Source: Fusobacterium mortiferum ATCC 9817 | GTDB taxonomy: Bacteria > Fusobacteriota > Fusobacteriia > Fusobacteriales > Fusobacteriaceae | Direction of reading: 5' to 3' | Assembly: GCF_000158195.2 (NCBI RefSeq) | Contig: NZ_GL987994.1 | Coordinates: 430,343 to 494,342 of the forward strand | DNA: 64,000 nt | Shown here: in pieces, positions 1 through 9,248 of the stretch | How the letters are laid out: every line of letters starts with the position of its first letter | Position numbering within the stretch: the stretch's first letter is position 1 | Position numbers and translations under genes: made by a program | Notes under the pieces: generated by a model | Databases searched by the model: none | The model's input: only the letters and a program-made list of their open reading frames with translations | What the model was told of the DNA's origin: nothing

Positions 1-79
1 GGTTAAAAAAGAGTAATAAATTTTTTATTAATTTATAATTCAGAGAATAATCCTATATTTTTCTAATACAGTATGATAT

Positions 80-110
80 ATTGTACCATACTTTTCAAAG
101 AATTGTAAGC
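80..110 (-). promoter_or_regulatory. Predicted sigma70-type promoter firing leftward off the window edge
   Basis: On the minus strand TTACAA (-35-like) is followed after 17 bases by TACAAT, preceded by GTATGG. It closely matches the sequence upstream of the gene at 7393-7716, so it probably drives a leftward gene beyond the left edge. Inferred from sequence only. Confidence 0.45.
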
Positions 111-170
111 TTTTTTATTTTTTTTACAATTTTTTTACAAAAAAAGTGTTTAAAAATCGTGTGTTTATAT

Positions 171-713
171 TTAGAAATTTATCTCCATTAAAATATTCTC
201 ATCTAAATCTTTAATTTGAAATTTAGTTTCATCTAAGATAGCAAAGCTATGATTACTATTATTTTTAGGAAGAGATATGGAACCAGGATTAAAGAAATAT
301 CTCTCATCTTTTTTTTCAATCATTGGAATATGGAAATGTCCATATAGTAGTATATCTCCTTCTGACATAGGAAGAGGATTATCAATATTATAAATATGTC
401 CATGAGTTAAAAAAACTCTTTTATTTCCTAAATATATCATAGAATAATCGCTCATAATAGGATAACTCAACACCATTTGGTCTACTTCGCTGTCACAATT
501 TCCTCTTACTGCTATGATTTTATCTTTATATTTATTTAAAATTTCAATTACCTCTTTTGGAGAATAATCCTTAGGAAGAGGATTTCTAGGACCATGATAT
601 AATTCATCTCCAAGTATTACAAGTTTATCATAGTTTTCTTTTTCAAAAATTTCCATCACTTTTTTTAAATAGTATAAAGAACCATGAATATCTGATATAA
701 TAAATAGTTTCAT
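171..713 (-). CDS. yfcE: YfcE/MJ0936-type metallophosphoesterase
   Basis: Calcineurin-like phosphodiesterase of the small YfcE family, which hydrolyses phosphodiester model substrates with two bound metals; the physiological substrate is not settled. The metal-binding motifs appear in order: SDIHGS near residues 7-12, GDELYHG, RGNCD, THGH and YGHFH. The length (180 aa) is normal for the family. I start it at the ATG at 713 because AGGAGG lies just upstream and the protein then begins MKLFIISDIHG; a longer reading from 749 adds 12 residues without homology. It is the last gene of the leftward nadD cluster but is separated from nadD by a foldback element. It is cytoplasmic, with no signal peptide. 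Confidence 0.88.
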   Translation of the reverse strand: MKLFIISDIHGSLYYLKKVMEIFEKENYDKLVILGDELYHGPRNPLPKDYSPKEVIEILNKYKDKIIAVRGNCDSEVDQMVLSYPIMSDYSMIYLGNKRVFLTHGHIYNIDNPLPMSEGDILLYGHFHIPMIEKKDERYFFNPGSISLPKNNSNHSFAILDETKFQIKDLDENILMEINF

Positions 714-742
714 AAATTTCCTCCTAAATAATATAAAAATAA

Positions 743-898
743 AATTCAAGAATGATGAAGATTGAAGAGAATAAATAGAGCAAGTCAGCGAAAGCGAATG
801 CTAAAAAACACAACTGTTTGAGTGAAACGAGTTTTGTGTTTTTAGTGAGCTAAGCCATACTTGCTCTTTATTCTTTGAACGAAAGTCATTCTTGAATT
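743..898. repeat. Foldback (long imperfect palindrome) intergenic element
   Basis: Nested inverted arms span the whole gap between nadD and yfcE. 743-755 pairs with 886-898 (13 bases, perfect). 765-784 pairs with 859-876 (near perfect). 799-815 pairs imperfectly with 830-850. The inner part carries the motifs GCGAATGCTAAAAAA and GAGTGAAACGAG. It shares a core motif with the element at 57170-57520. No coding potential seen. It may be a dispersed non-autonomous repeat, and as RNA it would form a long hairpin. Confidence 0.7.
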
Positions 899-899
899 A

Positions 900-1466
900 T
901 TATCTATACAATTTATTTTTTTGAATAAAATCAGCTACTTTTTGAGGAAGCAGGTCATCAACTTTTTCATTTTTTTTCAACCTCTCTCTCACTAAAGTAG
1001 AGGAAATATTGTAGAGTGGAGTATCTAAATAGATTATATTATTATGAGAAACACCACCATTATAACCCTCTCTACGAAAAACAATAACTTTACTTAACTC
1101 TAATATTTTTTTATAATCTTTCCATTTAGAAAAGTTATAAGCAGAATCTTCTCCAACTATTTCATAAAATTCATGGTGTCCACCATAAAAAGATATTATT
1201 TTTTTTAAGGTATCAATAGTATAAGAGGTTTTTTTACTTTTTATTTCAATATCAGAGATAATTATTTTTTCATTTCCTTCAAAGGCTAATTCACACATTT
1301 TTTTTCTAAGTTCTCCACTTAGCATAATATCATCTCTATGAGAAGCTTTTCCAACAGGAATAATAATTATTCTATCTAATTCTAGTTTTTTAAGAATAAA
1401 TTTTACTATTTCAACATGAGCTTTATGTATGGGATTAAAGCTTCCACCATAAATTCCTATTCTCAT
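900..1466 (-). CDS. nadD: Nicotinate-nucleotide adenylyltransferase
   Basis: Adenylates nicotinate mononucleotide to deamido-NAD, the penultimate step of NAD synthesis. The N-terminus shows the nucleotidyltransferase signature GGSFNPIHKAH (residues 7-17) with the HxxH-like ATP site. The C-terminal ISSTLVRERL is the second family motif (ISST-x-hR). At 188 aa the length is typical. The start codon overlaps the stop of the upstream PTS EIIA gene by three bases, implying translational coupling. Cytoplasmic. Confidence 0.95.
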   Translation of the reverse strand: MRIGIYGGSFNPIHKAHVEIVKFILKKLELDRIIIIPVGKASHRDDIMLSGELRKKMCELAFEGNEKIIISDIEIKSKKTSYTIDTLKKIISFYGGHHEFYEIVGEDSAYNFSKWKDYKKILELSKVIVFRREGYNGGVSHNNIIYLDTPLYNISSTLVRERLKKNEKVDDLLPQKVADFIQKNKLYR

Positions 1467-1912
1467 TTTAACTCCGCAATAGCTTCTAAAAGCTCTTGAT
1501 AGTTAGAAGCACAAGTTACAGCTTCTCTTAATTTTTTATTTCTAAAAGTTCTCATAAGTTCAGAAACAAGAGATAGATATTCTCTATTTTTTCCTTTAGG
1601 AGCACCTACTAATAAAATAAGATTTACTCCTTCTCCATCTGGAGAATTAAAATCTATTTTATTTTCAACTAATCCAACTGCTACTACTATCTCTTCTATT
1701 TTTTCACTTCTAGCATGAGGAATAGCAATTCCTTGACCTATACCAGTACTTCCTAATTCCTCTCTAGCCATTATATTTTCATAGAAATGCTGTTCATCTT
1801 TTAAGACATCAGTGTTTTCTCTAATTAAATCTACTAATATTTTTAAAACTTCCTCTTTTGTATGTTTTCCATTAATATAGGTAATCAGTTTGCTATTAAA
1901 ATACTCTAACAT
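1463..1912 (-). CDS. PTS EIIA type-2 domain protein (PtsN/fructose-like)
   Basis: A stand-alone phosphotransferase EIIA domain of the mannitol/fructose/PtsN class. The phosphorylatable histidine lies in GIAIPHARS (about residues 64-72), preceded by the REELGSTGIGQG segment typical of the family. Length is 149 aa. No EIIB or EIIC gene is nearby, so it may be a regulatory EIIA of the PtsN type rather than part of a sugar transporter. I place the start at ATG 1912 (AGGAGG six bases upstream) rather than the GTG one codon earlier. It overlaps nadD and follows the unknown gene at 1922-2716, so it is probably co-transcribed with lpxK and nadD. Confidence 0.85.
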   Translation of the reverse strand: MLEYFNSKLITYINGKHTKEEVLKILVDLIRENTDVLKDEQHFYENIMAREELGSTGIGQGIAIPHARSEKIEEIVVAVGLVENKIDFNSPDGEGVNLILLVGAPKGKNREYLSLVSELMRTFRNKKLREAVTCASNYQELLEAIAELK

Positions 1913-1921
1913 CACTACCTC

Positions 1922-2716
1922 CTATAAAAAACTCTCCAAAAGTTTTTTTTCTACTTCTCTAAGTGGAGTATAATCTTTTATATTTTCTATCATATATTTT
2001 AATTTTCCTAAGACTTTTTTCTTATTAGATATATCTATATTCTCTACTAATTTTAGGGAAGATAAAATTTCCAATCCTTCAAGGCTTTCTAAAAGATTTT
2101 TATTAGATTTTAAAATCTCTTTTATCTCCTTAGCTTCTCCTTCATATTCACTAACTTTTTCATATATCTCTGTATTATCTCTAAATTTTACCATATATTG
2201 TATGAAAATATAGAAAATATTTTCATTGTATTCAGACATAAGTTTATTTAAAGCTAATACCATAAGAGGTTTTATATTGTTAGTTCCTATTAGAGCAAAA
2301 TTAGAAGAGATTTTAAAAAATTCTTTCCTATCTCTTAAGAATAGCTCTTTTCCATATCTTTTTGCAAACTCAAGATTTCCATTAAAAAGAGTTTTAATAT
2401 AGTTAGTCTTTACTTTTTCTATATCCAAACTAGAATATCTTTCAATTTTGTCTAAATTTTGCCTCTCTTTTATATCACAAGAGTATAGTAACTCTTCTAC
2501 AAAAAGGTTATTATCATTTAAAAAAGCTATTACTGGAAGAGCTATACTTCCTTTTTTTCTTTTTAGATTTCCATTTGTATCAATAGTGATATATGCTCTT
2601 TTATCTAAAAATTGAGCACATTCACTCAAAACTTCTATCTTACCTTGACTTTCTAAAAGATTGAAAAGTTCACTGGCTTTCTTTTCTTTTATTATATTTA
2701 GCATATCACATTGCAT
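1922..2716 (-). CDS. Conserved hypothetical protein, helical, soluble
   Basis: A 264-aa protein I cannot assign. It has no signal peptide or clear membrane segment, is Lys/Glu/Leu-rich and is predicted mostly helical. An N-terminal segment reads like a short beta-rich patch (AYITIDTNGN), followed by helical repeats. The start at 2716 has GGAGG 11 bases upstream and overlaps the 3' end of lpxK by 11 bases; an in-frame ATG at 2704 is an alternative. Its position between lpxK and a regulatory EIIA domain suggests co-expression, but no function follows from that. Confidence 0.7.
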   Translation of the reverse strand: MQCDMLNIIKEKKASELFNLLESQGKIEVLSECAQFLDKRAYITIDTNGNLKRKKGSIALPVIAFLNDNNLFVEELLYSCDIKERQNLDKIERYSSLDIEKVKTNYIKTLFNGNLEFAKRYGKELFLRDRKEFFKISSNFALIGTNNIKPLMVLALNKLMSEYNENIFYIFIQYMVKFRDNTEIYEKVSEYEGEAKEIKEILKSNKNLLESLEGLEILSSLKLVENIDISNKKKVLGKLKYMIENIKDYTPLREVEKKLLESFL

Positions 2717-3728
2717 TATTTATATTTCCTCCAATTCCTTTTAAACAATTATCCTCTAAAACTGTAAACTCTATTTTTAAGACAAAGAAATTTTCCATAG
2801 GTATATCAGTAGGAAGTTTTACTAAGTCTTTTTCAGTCATTATTATAAATGAAGCTTTCATACTATCAGCACGTCTTTGTATAAGTTCGATATCTTTTCT
2901 TTTAAAATTATGATGATCCATAAAATCTACTCTTTCAATATATGAAGGCTCTAATGAGATCACTGTTTTTTCAAAATTTAAAGGGTTAGCTAATCCAGAA
3001 AATAGTAAAACTCTTTTTCCTTTTACCCAGAAAAGAGGTTTTTGGTTTCCTTTTAAATCACAAAGAGATGTAACACCATGCTTTGCTATAGAAACCTCTT
3101 TTCCTAATTTCTTTTTAAGATATTTTTTTATTCTCTCAACTTCTCTTTCACTTACTAAATCAGATTTTGTTATAATAAATTCAGAAGCTCTTCTTGCTCC
3201 TTTTTTAAAATCTTCACGGAGCATTCCTTTAGGAAGAACCTCTCCCCAACCAAATGGATTAGTAGCATCTATTAAAACAATATCTCTATCTCTATAAAGC
3301 TTTCTATGTTGAAATCCATCATCTAAAACAATGGTATCTACACCAAAATGTTTTTTAGCAAACATACAACCTTTATATCTATTTGAACTGACAACAATGG
3401 GAACTTTTAAATTAAGAGCATGTATAAATGGTTCATCTCCACTCTCTCTAGCAGTAGCAAAAATTTCATATCCATCACTTACTAAAAGAGGCTCTCTTTT
3501 TCTCTTTCCTCTATATCCTCTTGAAACAACAGCTACTTTTCTTCCCATTTTTTGTAATCTTTTTACAAAATATTGTACAGCGGGAGTTTTACCAGTTCCT
3601 CCTACTGTGATGTTACCTATACAGATAATCTCTACTCCCTCTACCCTCCTTATAGGAAGAATTCTCTTATCATAGAGAAAGTTCCTTAAAGATGTGATGA
3701 GGTAATATATATATGCTAATATCCTCAT
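2706..3728 (-). CDS. lpxK: Tetraacyldisaccharide 4'-kinase
   Basis: Phosphorylates the 4' position of the lipid A disaccharide precursor at the inner face of the cytoplasmic membrane. The P-loop GGTGKTP lies near residues 43-49, followed by the family segment DDGFQHRKLYRDRDIVLID (around residue 135). The N-terminus (YIYYLITSLRNFLYD) is a likely membrane-association helix. Length is 340 aa, normal. It shows the organism makes lipid A and so has an outer membrane, although many other genes here look clostridial. Downstream genes overlap, so it sits inside the operon. Confidence 0.95.
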   Translation of the reverse strand: MRILAYIYYLITSLRNFLYDKRILPIRRVEGVEIICIGNITVGGTGKTPAVQYFVKRLQKMGRKVAVVSRGYRGKRKREPLLVSDGYEIFATARESGDEPFIHALNLKVPIVVSSNRYKGCMFAKKHFGVDTIVLDDGFQHRKLYRDRDIVLIDATNPFGWGEVLPKGMLREDFKKGARRASEFIITKSDLVSEREVERIKKYLKKKLGKEVSIAKHGVTSLCDLKGNQKPLFWVKGKRVLLFSGLANPLNFEKTVISLEPSYIERVDFMDHHNFKRKDIELIQRRADSMKASFIIMTEKDLVKLPTDIPMENFFVLKIEFTVLEDNCLKGIGGNINNAM

Positions 3729-3829
3729 TATTACTCCTCAAATAAAAATGTTCTACTCTATATTTTACCCTTAGTAAAAGTAAAAAGTCAAGGAATTTTC
3801 CATTTTTTAATTCTCTTCACACTCTATAT

Positions 3830-6800
3830 TTAAAATTTTACAGGAACAATTTTAGATATTCCAATCTCTTTATTCATAGTTACTCCAAATATACTTTCAG
3901 ATTCTCTCATAGTATCCTTATTGTGAGTAATCAATATAAATTGAGATTTATCTGTAAATTCTTTTAGTTTACCTATTAATTTTCTAGTATTTTTTTCATC
4001 AAGTGCTGCTTCTATCTCATCTAAGAATGTAAATGGACTAGGTTTGAACATAAATATTCCCATAATAAAGGCAATAGCAACCATAGATTTTTCTCCACCA
4101 GATAATAAAGATAGAGATTGTCTTTTCTTATTTCTAAATTTAACAAATATCTCTACTCCACACTCATCAAAGTTATCTGGGTTATTTAAAATTAATTTTC
4201 CTTCAGCATTATTTATAGTTTCCATACACATCTTATTGAAATTTTCATCAATAGCTTTATAGGCAGTAAAAAATCTACTGTGTATAGTTTCGTCTATCTC
4301 TTTTATTAAATCTAAAAGTACATTTTTTCCCTTAACTAAATCCTCTTTTTGTGAAGAAAGGAAAGTATACTTCTCATTTAATTCTTTAAACTCCTCAATA
4401 GCTAGAAGGTTTACAGCTTGGAAATTTTTTAATCTGTTATCTAAAGATTTAAATCTCTCTTTACACTCTTTGATATTTTCTATACTAATTTCAACACTCT
4501 CTATTTCTTCTAAAGACTCAAGATTTTCTTTTAATCTTTCCAAATCACTTTTTAATCTTTCAATTAAATCATTTAATTTGTTCAGAGCATCTCTTTTATG
4601 AAGTAGAAAACTATCTATCTCTTTTCTTTTTTTAATTAATTCTCTTTCCTCTTCACTTAACTTTTCATTTATTTGTTTTTTCTCTGTTATCTCAATATTT
4701 TCACTTTCATATTTTTGAAGTCTTTCATCAATCTCTTGAGTAAGAGCACTTTCACTCTTTTCTAATACTTCTACCTCTTTTCTCAATAGGGAGATTTTTT
4801 GTTTTATATCCTCTTTTTCACTTAAAAGAATTTTATACTCTTTCTCTTCTCTAGCTTTTTCTCTTTCAATTTGACTTATTCTATCTTGAGCATTTAAGAA
4901 AATTATTTTTTTATCAGAGAACTCCTCTCTTTTTTGAGTGATTATACTATTTATTTTTTGAGCTTTTAAAATATCTTCCTCTTCCTCTTTTTTAAGTTCA
5001 TTAACAATAATTTGTATCTTATCCATCTCGTTGTTAGAGTTTGTAATTTTTTTCTCAAACTCCTCACTGTATTTTATCTCTTCATCTAGCTCTATTTTAA
5101 TAGTTCTAATCTCTTTACTTACTCTTTCTACTTTAGAGTTACACTCTTCAAAATACTCTGAAGCTAATCTTACTTGTTTTCTAAGCTCCTCTTCAGTACT
5201 GTCTATTCTATCTATTTCATTTTCAAAATTTTCCAACTCTTTATTAATTTTATTTTGTTCTTCAACACTCTCTTCAATTCTCTTTTTCAAAATTTCTACT
5301 TGCTCTTTAAGTTGTTTTATCTCTCTTTTTCTCTCAAAAAGTTGACTAGCAGTAGAGTTACCAGAATCTCCACCTGTAATTCTACCTCTTGAGCTAAGAA
5401 GTTCTCCACTTAAAGTAACTACGTTTCCAGCAAAAAGAGAGTTTTTTATTATCTTAAGAGCTGTATCCATATTTTCAACTACAAGAAGATTTCCTAATAT
5501 AAATTCTGCTACTATTTTATATCTATCTTGGGTTTCTACTAGGTTAGAAGCTAGTCCAATAACTCCATCTAATTTAATATTTGGCTCTTTTTTAGGAGTT
5601 ACCTTGATAGTATCCAATGCTAAGAAAGATGCTCTTCCTACTTTTTTCTCTTTTAAAATATTGATAGCTTTTTTTGCTACATCACTTGTTGAAACTATGA
5701 TATCTTGTATATTTCCAGGGACTCCAGCCTCAATAGCCTTCATATATTTTTCAGGGACATTGACAAGAGAGATAAAAACTCCCTCTACTCCAGGTATCTT
5801 ACTATTTAATACCTCTTTTACTCCCTTAAAAAATCCCTCATTATTTTCTTCCATTCTAAGTAGAGCTTGTAATTTTGACGAATATCTTTTTTCATCATAA
5901 TCAGAACTTCTAATTATTTCAGAAAGCTTGTTCATTCTTTGGCTACATCTACTAATCTCTTTTTCTAAAAACTCTCCTCTTCCCTTTATATTTTCGAGAC
6001 TTAAAGTTTTTTCCTCTTTAGATTTTTTAGCACTAACTAACTCTTTTTCCGCTTCAAAAATCTTTTTATTTGCTGCTTCTAGTTCCTCTTTTAAAGAGTT
6101 TATCTTATTAGTGCTTCCCTTTACCCTTCTGTTAGAATTTTCAATCTCATTAATGAGTTTCATTTTTTCTAACTCAAGTTCCATCACTTTTTTCTTTTTT
6201 ATCTCTCTAGCTGTTTCAAAATCCTCTTTAGATTTCTCTAAATCCTTTATCTCTTTTTCAAAGATTTGATTTTCTTCAGATAGTAACTCTATTTTTTGTG
6301 CAACAAGAAGAGATTCTTTATCTAATTCAGCTAAACTTTTTCTTTTCTCCTCAATTTTACTTTCTCCAGCTGTAACTCTACTTTCTCTTTCCTCTATCTC
6401 CCTTTTATAGCTAGCACATCTTTCACTTATTCTTACTTTTTCTTTTTCCTTACTTTCAATCTCTCTTTTTAATTCTTGATTTTTATTTCCGTTTTCCTCT
6501 ATATATTTTTTTAACTCTATTTTTTTTTTATCAATTATTTCTAATCTATTTTCAATTTCTTCAAACTCTGTTTGTAATTTATTATTTTCACTATCTAGGT
6601 TTTCTTTACTTTGATTACTTTTATCTAGCTCACTGTTTTTATTATTGTACTCACATTGATATATTCCCTTAGCAAGTGAATCCCTTTCTTTTTTTAACTC
6701 TAAATATTCTTGAGCTTTTCCAGCTTGTTTTTCTACTTTATCTCTATTTTCTCCCACTTCATTGAGAATTAAATCTATTTTTTCAAGCTCTGTATCTACA

Positions 6801-7348
6801 TTTTCAAGATTTTTTACAGCTTCATTTTTTTGCCCTTGGAATTTTTTTATTCCAGCAGCTTCCTCTATAATACTTTTAATCTCTTTAGAAGAGGAACTGA
6901 TTATTCTTTCTACTTTTCCCTGTCCTATTACAGAATAAGCACTTTTTCCAACTCCTGTATCTAAAAATAGATTAGCTATATCTTTTAATCTTGATTTAGA
7001 ATCATTGATAAAATACTCATTTTCACCAGTAGAGTGCAACTTTCTAGTTATTTTTATCTCATCATTTTCCACTGCTAAAAAACTATCACTGTTATCTATA
7101 TAGAGGGAAACCTCAGCAAAATTCATAGCTTTTTTATCTTTTCCACCAGAGAAAATCACATCAGAACTCTCTTTAGCTCTAATGTTTTTATAGGATTGCT
7201 CCCCTAAAACCCATAATACAGCATCAAGAATATTGGATTTTCCACTTCCATTGGGACCAACTATTGAAGTAAGTCCTCTATTAAACTCTATATATACCCT
7301 TTCACCAAAGGATTTAAAACCGAATATTTCAACTGCTTTTAAAAACAT
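3830..7348 (-). CDS. smc: Chromosome segregation ATPase SMC
   Basis: Structural maintenance of chromosomes protein (1172 aa), which condenses and segregates DNA together with ScpA and ScpB. Walker A is GPNGSGKS near residues 32-39. A coiled coil runs to about residue 490, and the hinge spans about 500-660 (GVEGVFISLVNV through GRITGGDSG). A second coiled coil follows, then the C-terminal signature LSGGEKSMVAIAF and Walker B FTFLDEIEAALD near 1085-1115. The start is ATG at 7348. The gene lies between the small Cys-rich gene and lpxK, with a gap of about 100 bases before lpxK. Confidence 0.97.
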   Translation of the reverse strand: MFLKAVEIFGFKSFGERVYIEFNRGLTSIVGPNGSGKSNILDAVLWVLGEQSYKNIRAKESSDVIFSGGKDKKAMNFAEVSLYIDNSDSFLAVENDEIKITRKLHSTGENEYFINDSKSRLKDIANLFLDTGVGKSAYSVIGQGKVERIISSSSKEIKSIIEEAAGIKKFQGQKNEAVKNLENVDTELEKIDLILNEVGENRDKVEKQAGKAQEYLELKKERDSLAKGIYQCEYNNKNSELDKSNQSKENLDSENNKLQTEFEEIENRLEIIDKKKIELKKYIEENGNKNQELKREIESKEKEKVRISERCASYKREIEERESRVTAGESKIEEKRKSLAELDKESLLVAQKIELLSEENQIFEKEIKDLEKSKEDFETAREIKKKKVMELELEKMKLINEIENSNRRVKGSTNKINSLKEELEAANKKIFEAEKELVSAKKSKEEKTLSLENIKGRGEFLEKEISRCSQRMNKLSEIIRSSDYDEKRYSSKLQALLRMEENNEGFFKGVKEVLNSKIPGVEGVFISLVNVPEKYMKAIEAGVPGNIQDIIVSTSDVAKKAINILKEKKVGRASFLALDTIKVTPKKEPNIKLDGVIGLASNLVETQDRYKIVAEFILGNLLVVENMDTALKIIKNSLFAGNVVTLSGELLSSRGRITGGDSGNSTASQLFERKREIKQLKEQVEILKKRIEESVEEQNKINKELENFENEIDRIDSTEEELRKQVRLASEYFEECNSKVERVSKEIRTIKIELDEEIKYSEEFEKKITNSNNEMDKIQIIVNELKKEEEEDILKAQKINSIITQKREEFSDKKIIFLNAQDRISQIEREKAREEKEYKILLSEKEDIKQKISLLRKEVEVLEKSESALTQEIDERLQKYESENIEITEKKQINEKLSEEERELIKKRKEIDSFLLHKRDALNKLNDLIERLKSDLERLKENLESLEEIESVEISIENIKECKERFKSLDNRLKNFQAVNLLAIEEFKELNEKYTFLSSQKEDLVKGKNVLLDLIKEIDETIHSRFFTAYKAIDENFNKMCMETINNAEGKLILNNPDNFDECGVEIFVKFRNKKRQSLSLLSGGEKSMVAIAFIMGIFMFKPSPFTFLDEIEAALDEKNTRKLIGKLKEFTDKSQFILITHNKDTMRESESIFGVTMNKEIGISKIVPVKF

Positions 7349-7392
7349 TTATGCCCCCTATTATCTGTAAATTAATATTATTAAATAGTTTA

Positions 7393-7716
7393 TTACTCTT
7401 GAAATTCATCAATAGCTTTCCAAGTTATAACTTTCACATTTGAATAATCTTGGGATTTAGAACAACAACTTCCACAACTACTATTAGACTTAGAACAAGT
7501 ATTACAGTTAGAGTGTGAAGAACACTCTTCTTTCTCTCTTTTTTGATACTCTTCATAAGTTTCTAAATAACCCTCTTTTAAAAGATTCTCGTAGGATTTT
7601 TCTAACTCTTCATAGGTTATTCCAAGATTTTTTGTAATTGCTAAATCACTATATACTCCAGCTGATAAAAGAAACTTTATAACTTTTTTATCTATCTCAT
7701 TAATATTTTTATTCAT
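7393..7716 (-). CDS. Small winged-helix-like protein with a Cys/Ser-rich tail
   Basis: A 107-aa protein. Residues 1-55 look like a helix-turn-helix (DLAITKNLGITYEELEKSYENLLKEGYLE). A linker rich in Lys and Glu leads to a tail with seven cysteines, including CNTC and CGSCC, before a short hydrophobic end. The tail could bind a metal or Fe-S cluster, so a sensor or regulator role is possible. A strong SD (AAGGAGT) precedes ATG 7716, with a predicted promoter at 7760-7789. It lies 44 bases ahead of smc in the same direction. I do not recognise a named family. Confidence 0.75.
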   Translation of the reverse strand: MNKNINEIDKKVIKFLLSAGVYSDLAITKNLGITYEELEKSYENLLKEGYLETYEEYQKREKEECSSHSNCNTCSKSNSSCGSCCSKSQDYSNVKVITWKAIDEFQE

Positions 7717-7759
7717 AAAATACTCCTTATCTCTAAATAATAAAAATTTCTATTAAAAA

Positions 7760-7789
7760 ATTATACCATACTTTTTTAAGAAATTGTTA
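7760..7789 (-). promoter_or_regulatory. Predicted promoter for the 7716-leftward smc cluster
   Basis: The minus strand reads TAACAA, an 18-base spacer ending GTATGG, then TATAAT. The extended -10 context (TATGG before TATAAT) recurs at several other promoters in the window. Confidence 0.55.
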
Positions 7790-7824
7790 GAAAAAACTGG
7801 ATATTTAAGTTACTTTCTTTTTTC

Positions 7825-7854
7825 TTTACCTAAGAGCTATATTTATGTTATAAT
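7825..7854 (+). promoter_or_regulatory. Predicted promoter for the cob operon
   Basis: TATAAT at 7849-7854, preceded by TTATGT, with a weak TTTACC 18 bases upstream. The leader to cobU is short and shows no cobalamin riboswitch core, so B12 feedback through a riboswitch is unlikely here. Confidence 0.5.
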
Positions 7855-7886
7855 CAGAGTAATAGAAGTTTTTAGGAAGTGAAAAT

Positions 7887-8450
7887 ATGGGAAGAATAAT
7901 ATATTTTACAGGGGGAGCAAGGAGTGGAAAAAGTGCTCAAGCAGAGCAATATATATTTGATAGAGAATATACTAAAAGAATATATATAGCTACCTCGATT
8001 CCCTTTGATGATGAGATGAAGCTGAGAGTGAAAAAACATAGGGAGCAGAGAGGAGAGGATTGGATAACAATAGAAGGGTACAGAGATTTAATAAAAAAAA
8101 TATCTCCTTATGTGGCAAAAGATGGAGTAATACTACTTGATTGTCTAACTAATATGGTAACTAATCTTATGATAATGGATAAGGATATAGATTGGGATAA
8201 TCTTCCTATGGAAAGTTTAGAACAAATAGAAAAGGAGATATCTCAAGAAGTAAATAAACTTTTTGATTATTTTAGAGAGATACCAATGGATACAGTAATT
8301 GTATCTAATGAGTTAGGAATGGGAGTGATACCACCTTATCCTTTGGGAAGATATTTTAGAGATATTTGTGGAAAAGTAAATCAAATGGCAGGAAAATATT
8401 CTGATGAAGCTTATATGGCAGTATCAGGTTTACAATTAAAATTGAAATAA
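7887..8450 (+). CDS. cobU: Adenosylcobinamide kinase / guanylyltransferase
   Basis: Bifunctional enzyme that phosphorylates adenosylcobinamide and transfers GMP to give AdoCbi-GDP, the activated form for nucleotide-loop assembly. The P-loop GGARSGKSAQAE is at about residues 8-19. The KKHREQRGEDW segment carries the guanylylated histidine region, and LLDCLTNMVTN matches the family. At 187 aa it has the usual length. It is the first gene of cobU-cobS-cobC-cobT, which can finish cobalamin from salvaged cobinamide; no corrin-ring genes are present here. Confidence 0.95.
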   Translation: MGRIIYFTGGARSGKSAQAEQYIFDREYTKRIYIATSIPFDDEMKLRVKKHREQRGEDWITIEGYRDLIKKISPYVAKDGVILLDCLTNMVTNLMIMDKDIDWDNLPMESLEQIEKEISQEVNKLFDYFREIPMDTVIVSNELGMGVIPPYPLGRYFRDICGKVNQMAGKYSDEAYMAVSGLQLKLK

Positions 8451-8466
8451 TAATGGAGGAAAATAT

Positions 8467-9240
8467 ATGAACGGAATAGCACTACTTTTTAAATTTATGA
8501 CAAGATTACCAATTGGATTTGAACCAAAATTTGATTCTGATTCATTGGGAAAGAGTATGAAATTTTTTCCAATAGTTGGAATGGTAATGGGATTAATATT
8601 GCTAGCTTTTTTCTGGGCTCTTAGCTATGTAATATACTCTCCAATGGTAATGGTTGTTACACTTGTAATTATAGAGGTAATACTTACAGGGGGATTACAC
8701 CTAGATGGACTAGCTGATACCTTTGATGGAATCTTTAGTTATAGAAGTAAGCAAAAAATGTTAGATATAATGAAGGACTCGAGATTAGGGACTAATGGTG
8801 GATTAGTATTGATACTTTACTTCATATTAAAAGTGGCTTTAATATATGAGTTGGATATGATAGCAGGAATACCATCAGGTATAGTATTGTTATTGACACC
8901 AGCTATAGCGAGATTAAATAGTGTAATAAACTGTGCTTCTGCTCCTTATGCTAGAGCAACAGGAATGGGAAAAACTTTTGTAGATAATACTGATGGTTTT
9001 GGAGTAGTAGTAGCTACAATACTTACATTAATATTTAGTGGTATAGTATGTTATGTATTCTTTATACCTCTTACTATACTTATAATTATTCCTGTTGTGA
9101 TGTTATTAGGATTTATTTTTGCAAAACTTATGACTAGAAAAATAGGGGGAGTAACTGGAGATACACTAGGAGCTGTGGTAGAGCTTTCAGAAGTTTTAGT
9201 TCTTTTCTTACTATATATAGGAGCTATGTTGTTAGTATAG
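8467..9240 (+). CDS. cobS: Adenosylcobinamide-GDP ribazoletransferase (cobalamin synthase)
   Basis: Integral membrane enzyme that joins AdoCbi-GDP to alpha-ribazole (phosphate). The acidic motif GGLHLDGLADTFDG, typical of CobS and needed for metal-dependent catalysis, lies near residues 75-88. Multiple hydrophobic segments follow, about six or seven. The length (257 aa) is standard. It starts 16 bases after cobU with GGAGG upstream. Confidence 0.95.
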   Translation: MNGIALLFKFMTRLPIGFEPKFDSDSLGKSMKFFPIVGMVMGLILLAFFWALSYVIYSPMVMVVTLVIIEVILTGGLHLDGLADTFDGIFSYRSKQKMLDIMKDSRLGTNGGLVLILYFILKVALIYELDMIAGIPSGIVLLLTPAIARLNSVINCASAPYARATGMGKTFVDNTDGFGVVVATILTLIFSGIVCYVFFIPLTILIIIPVVMLLGFIFAKLMTRKIGGVTGDTLGAVVELSEVLVLFLLYIGAMLLV

Positions 9241-9248
9241 GTGTAAAT

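Noticed and set aside
5031-6269. Several plus-strand open frames rich in Ser, Phe and Leu
   Set aside because: They are antisense shadows of the Glu/Lys-rich smc coiled coil.
7741-7886. Possible cobalamin riboswitch before cobU
   Set aside because: The leader lacks the B12-box and the other conserved aptamer blocks, and is too short after the predicted -10.
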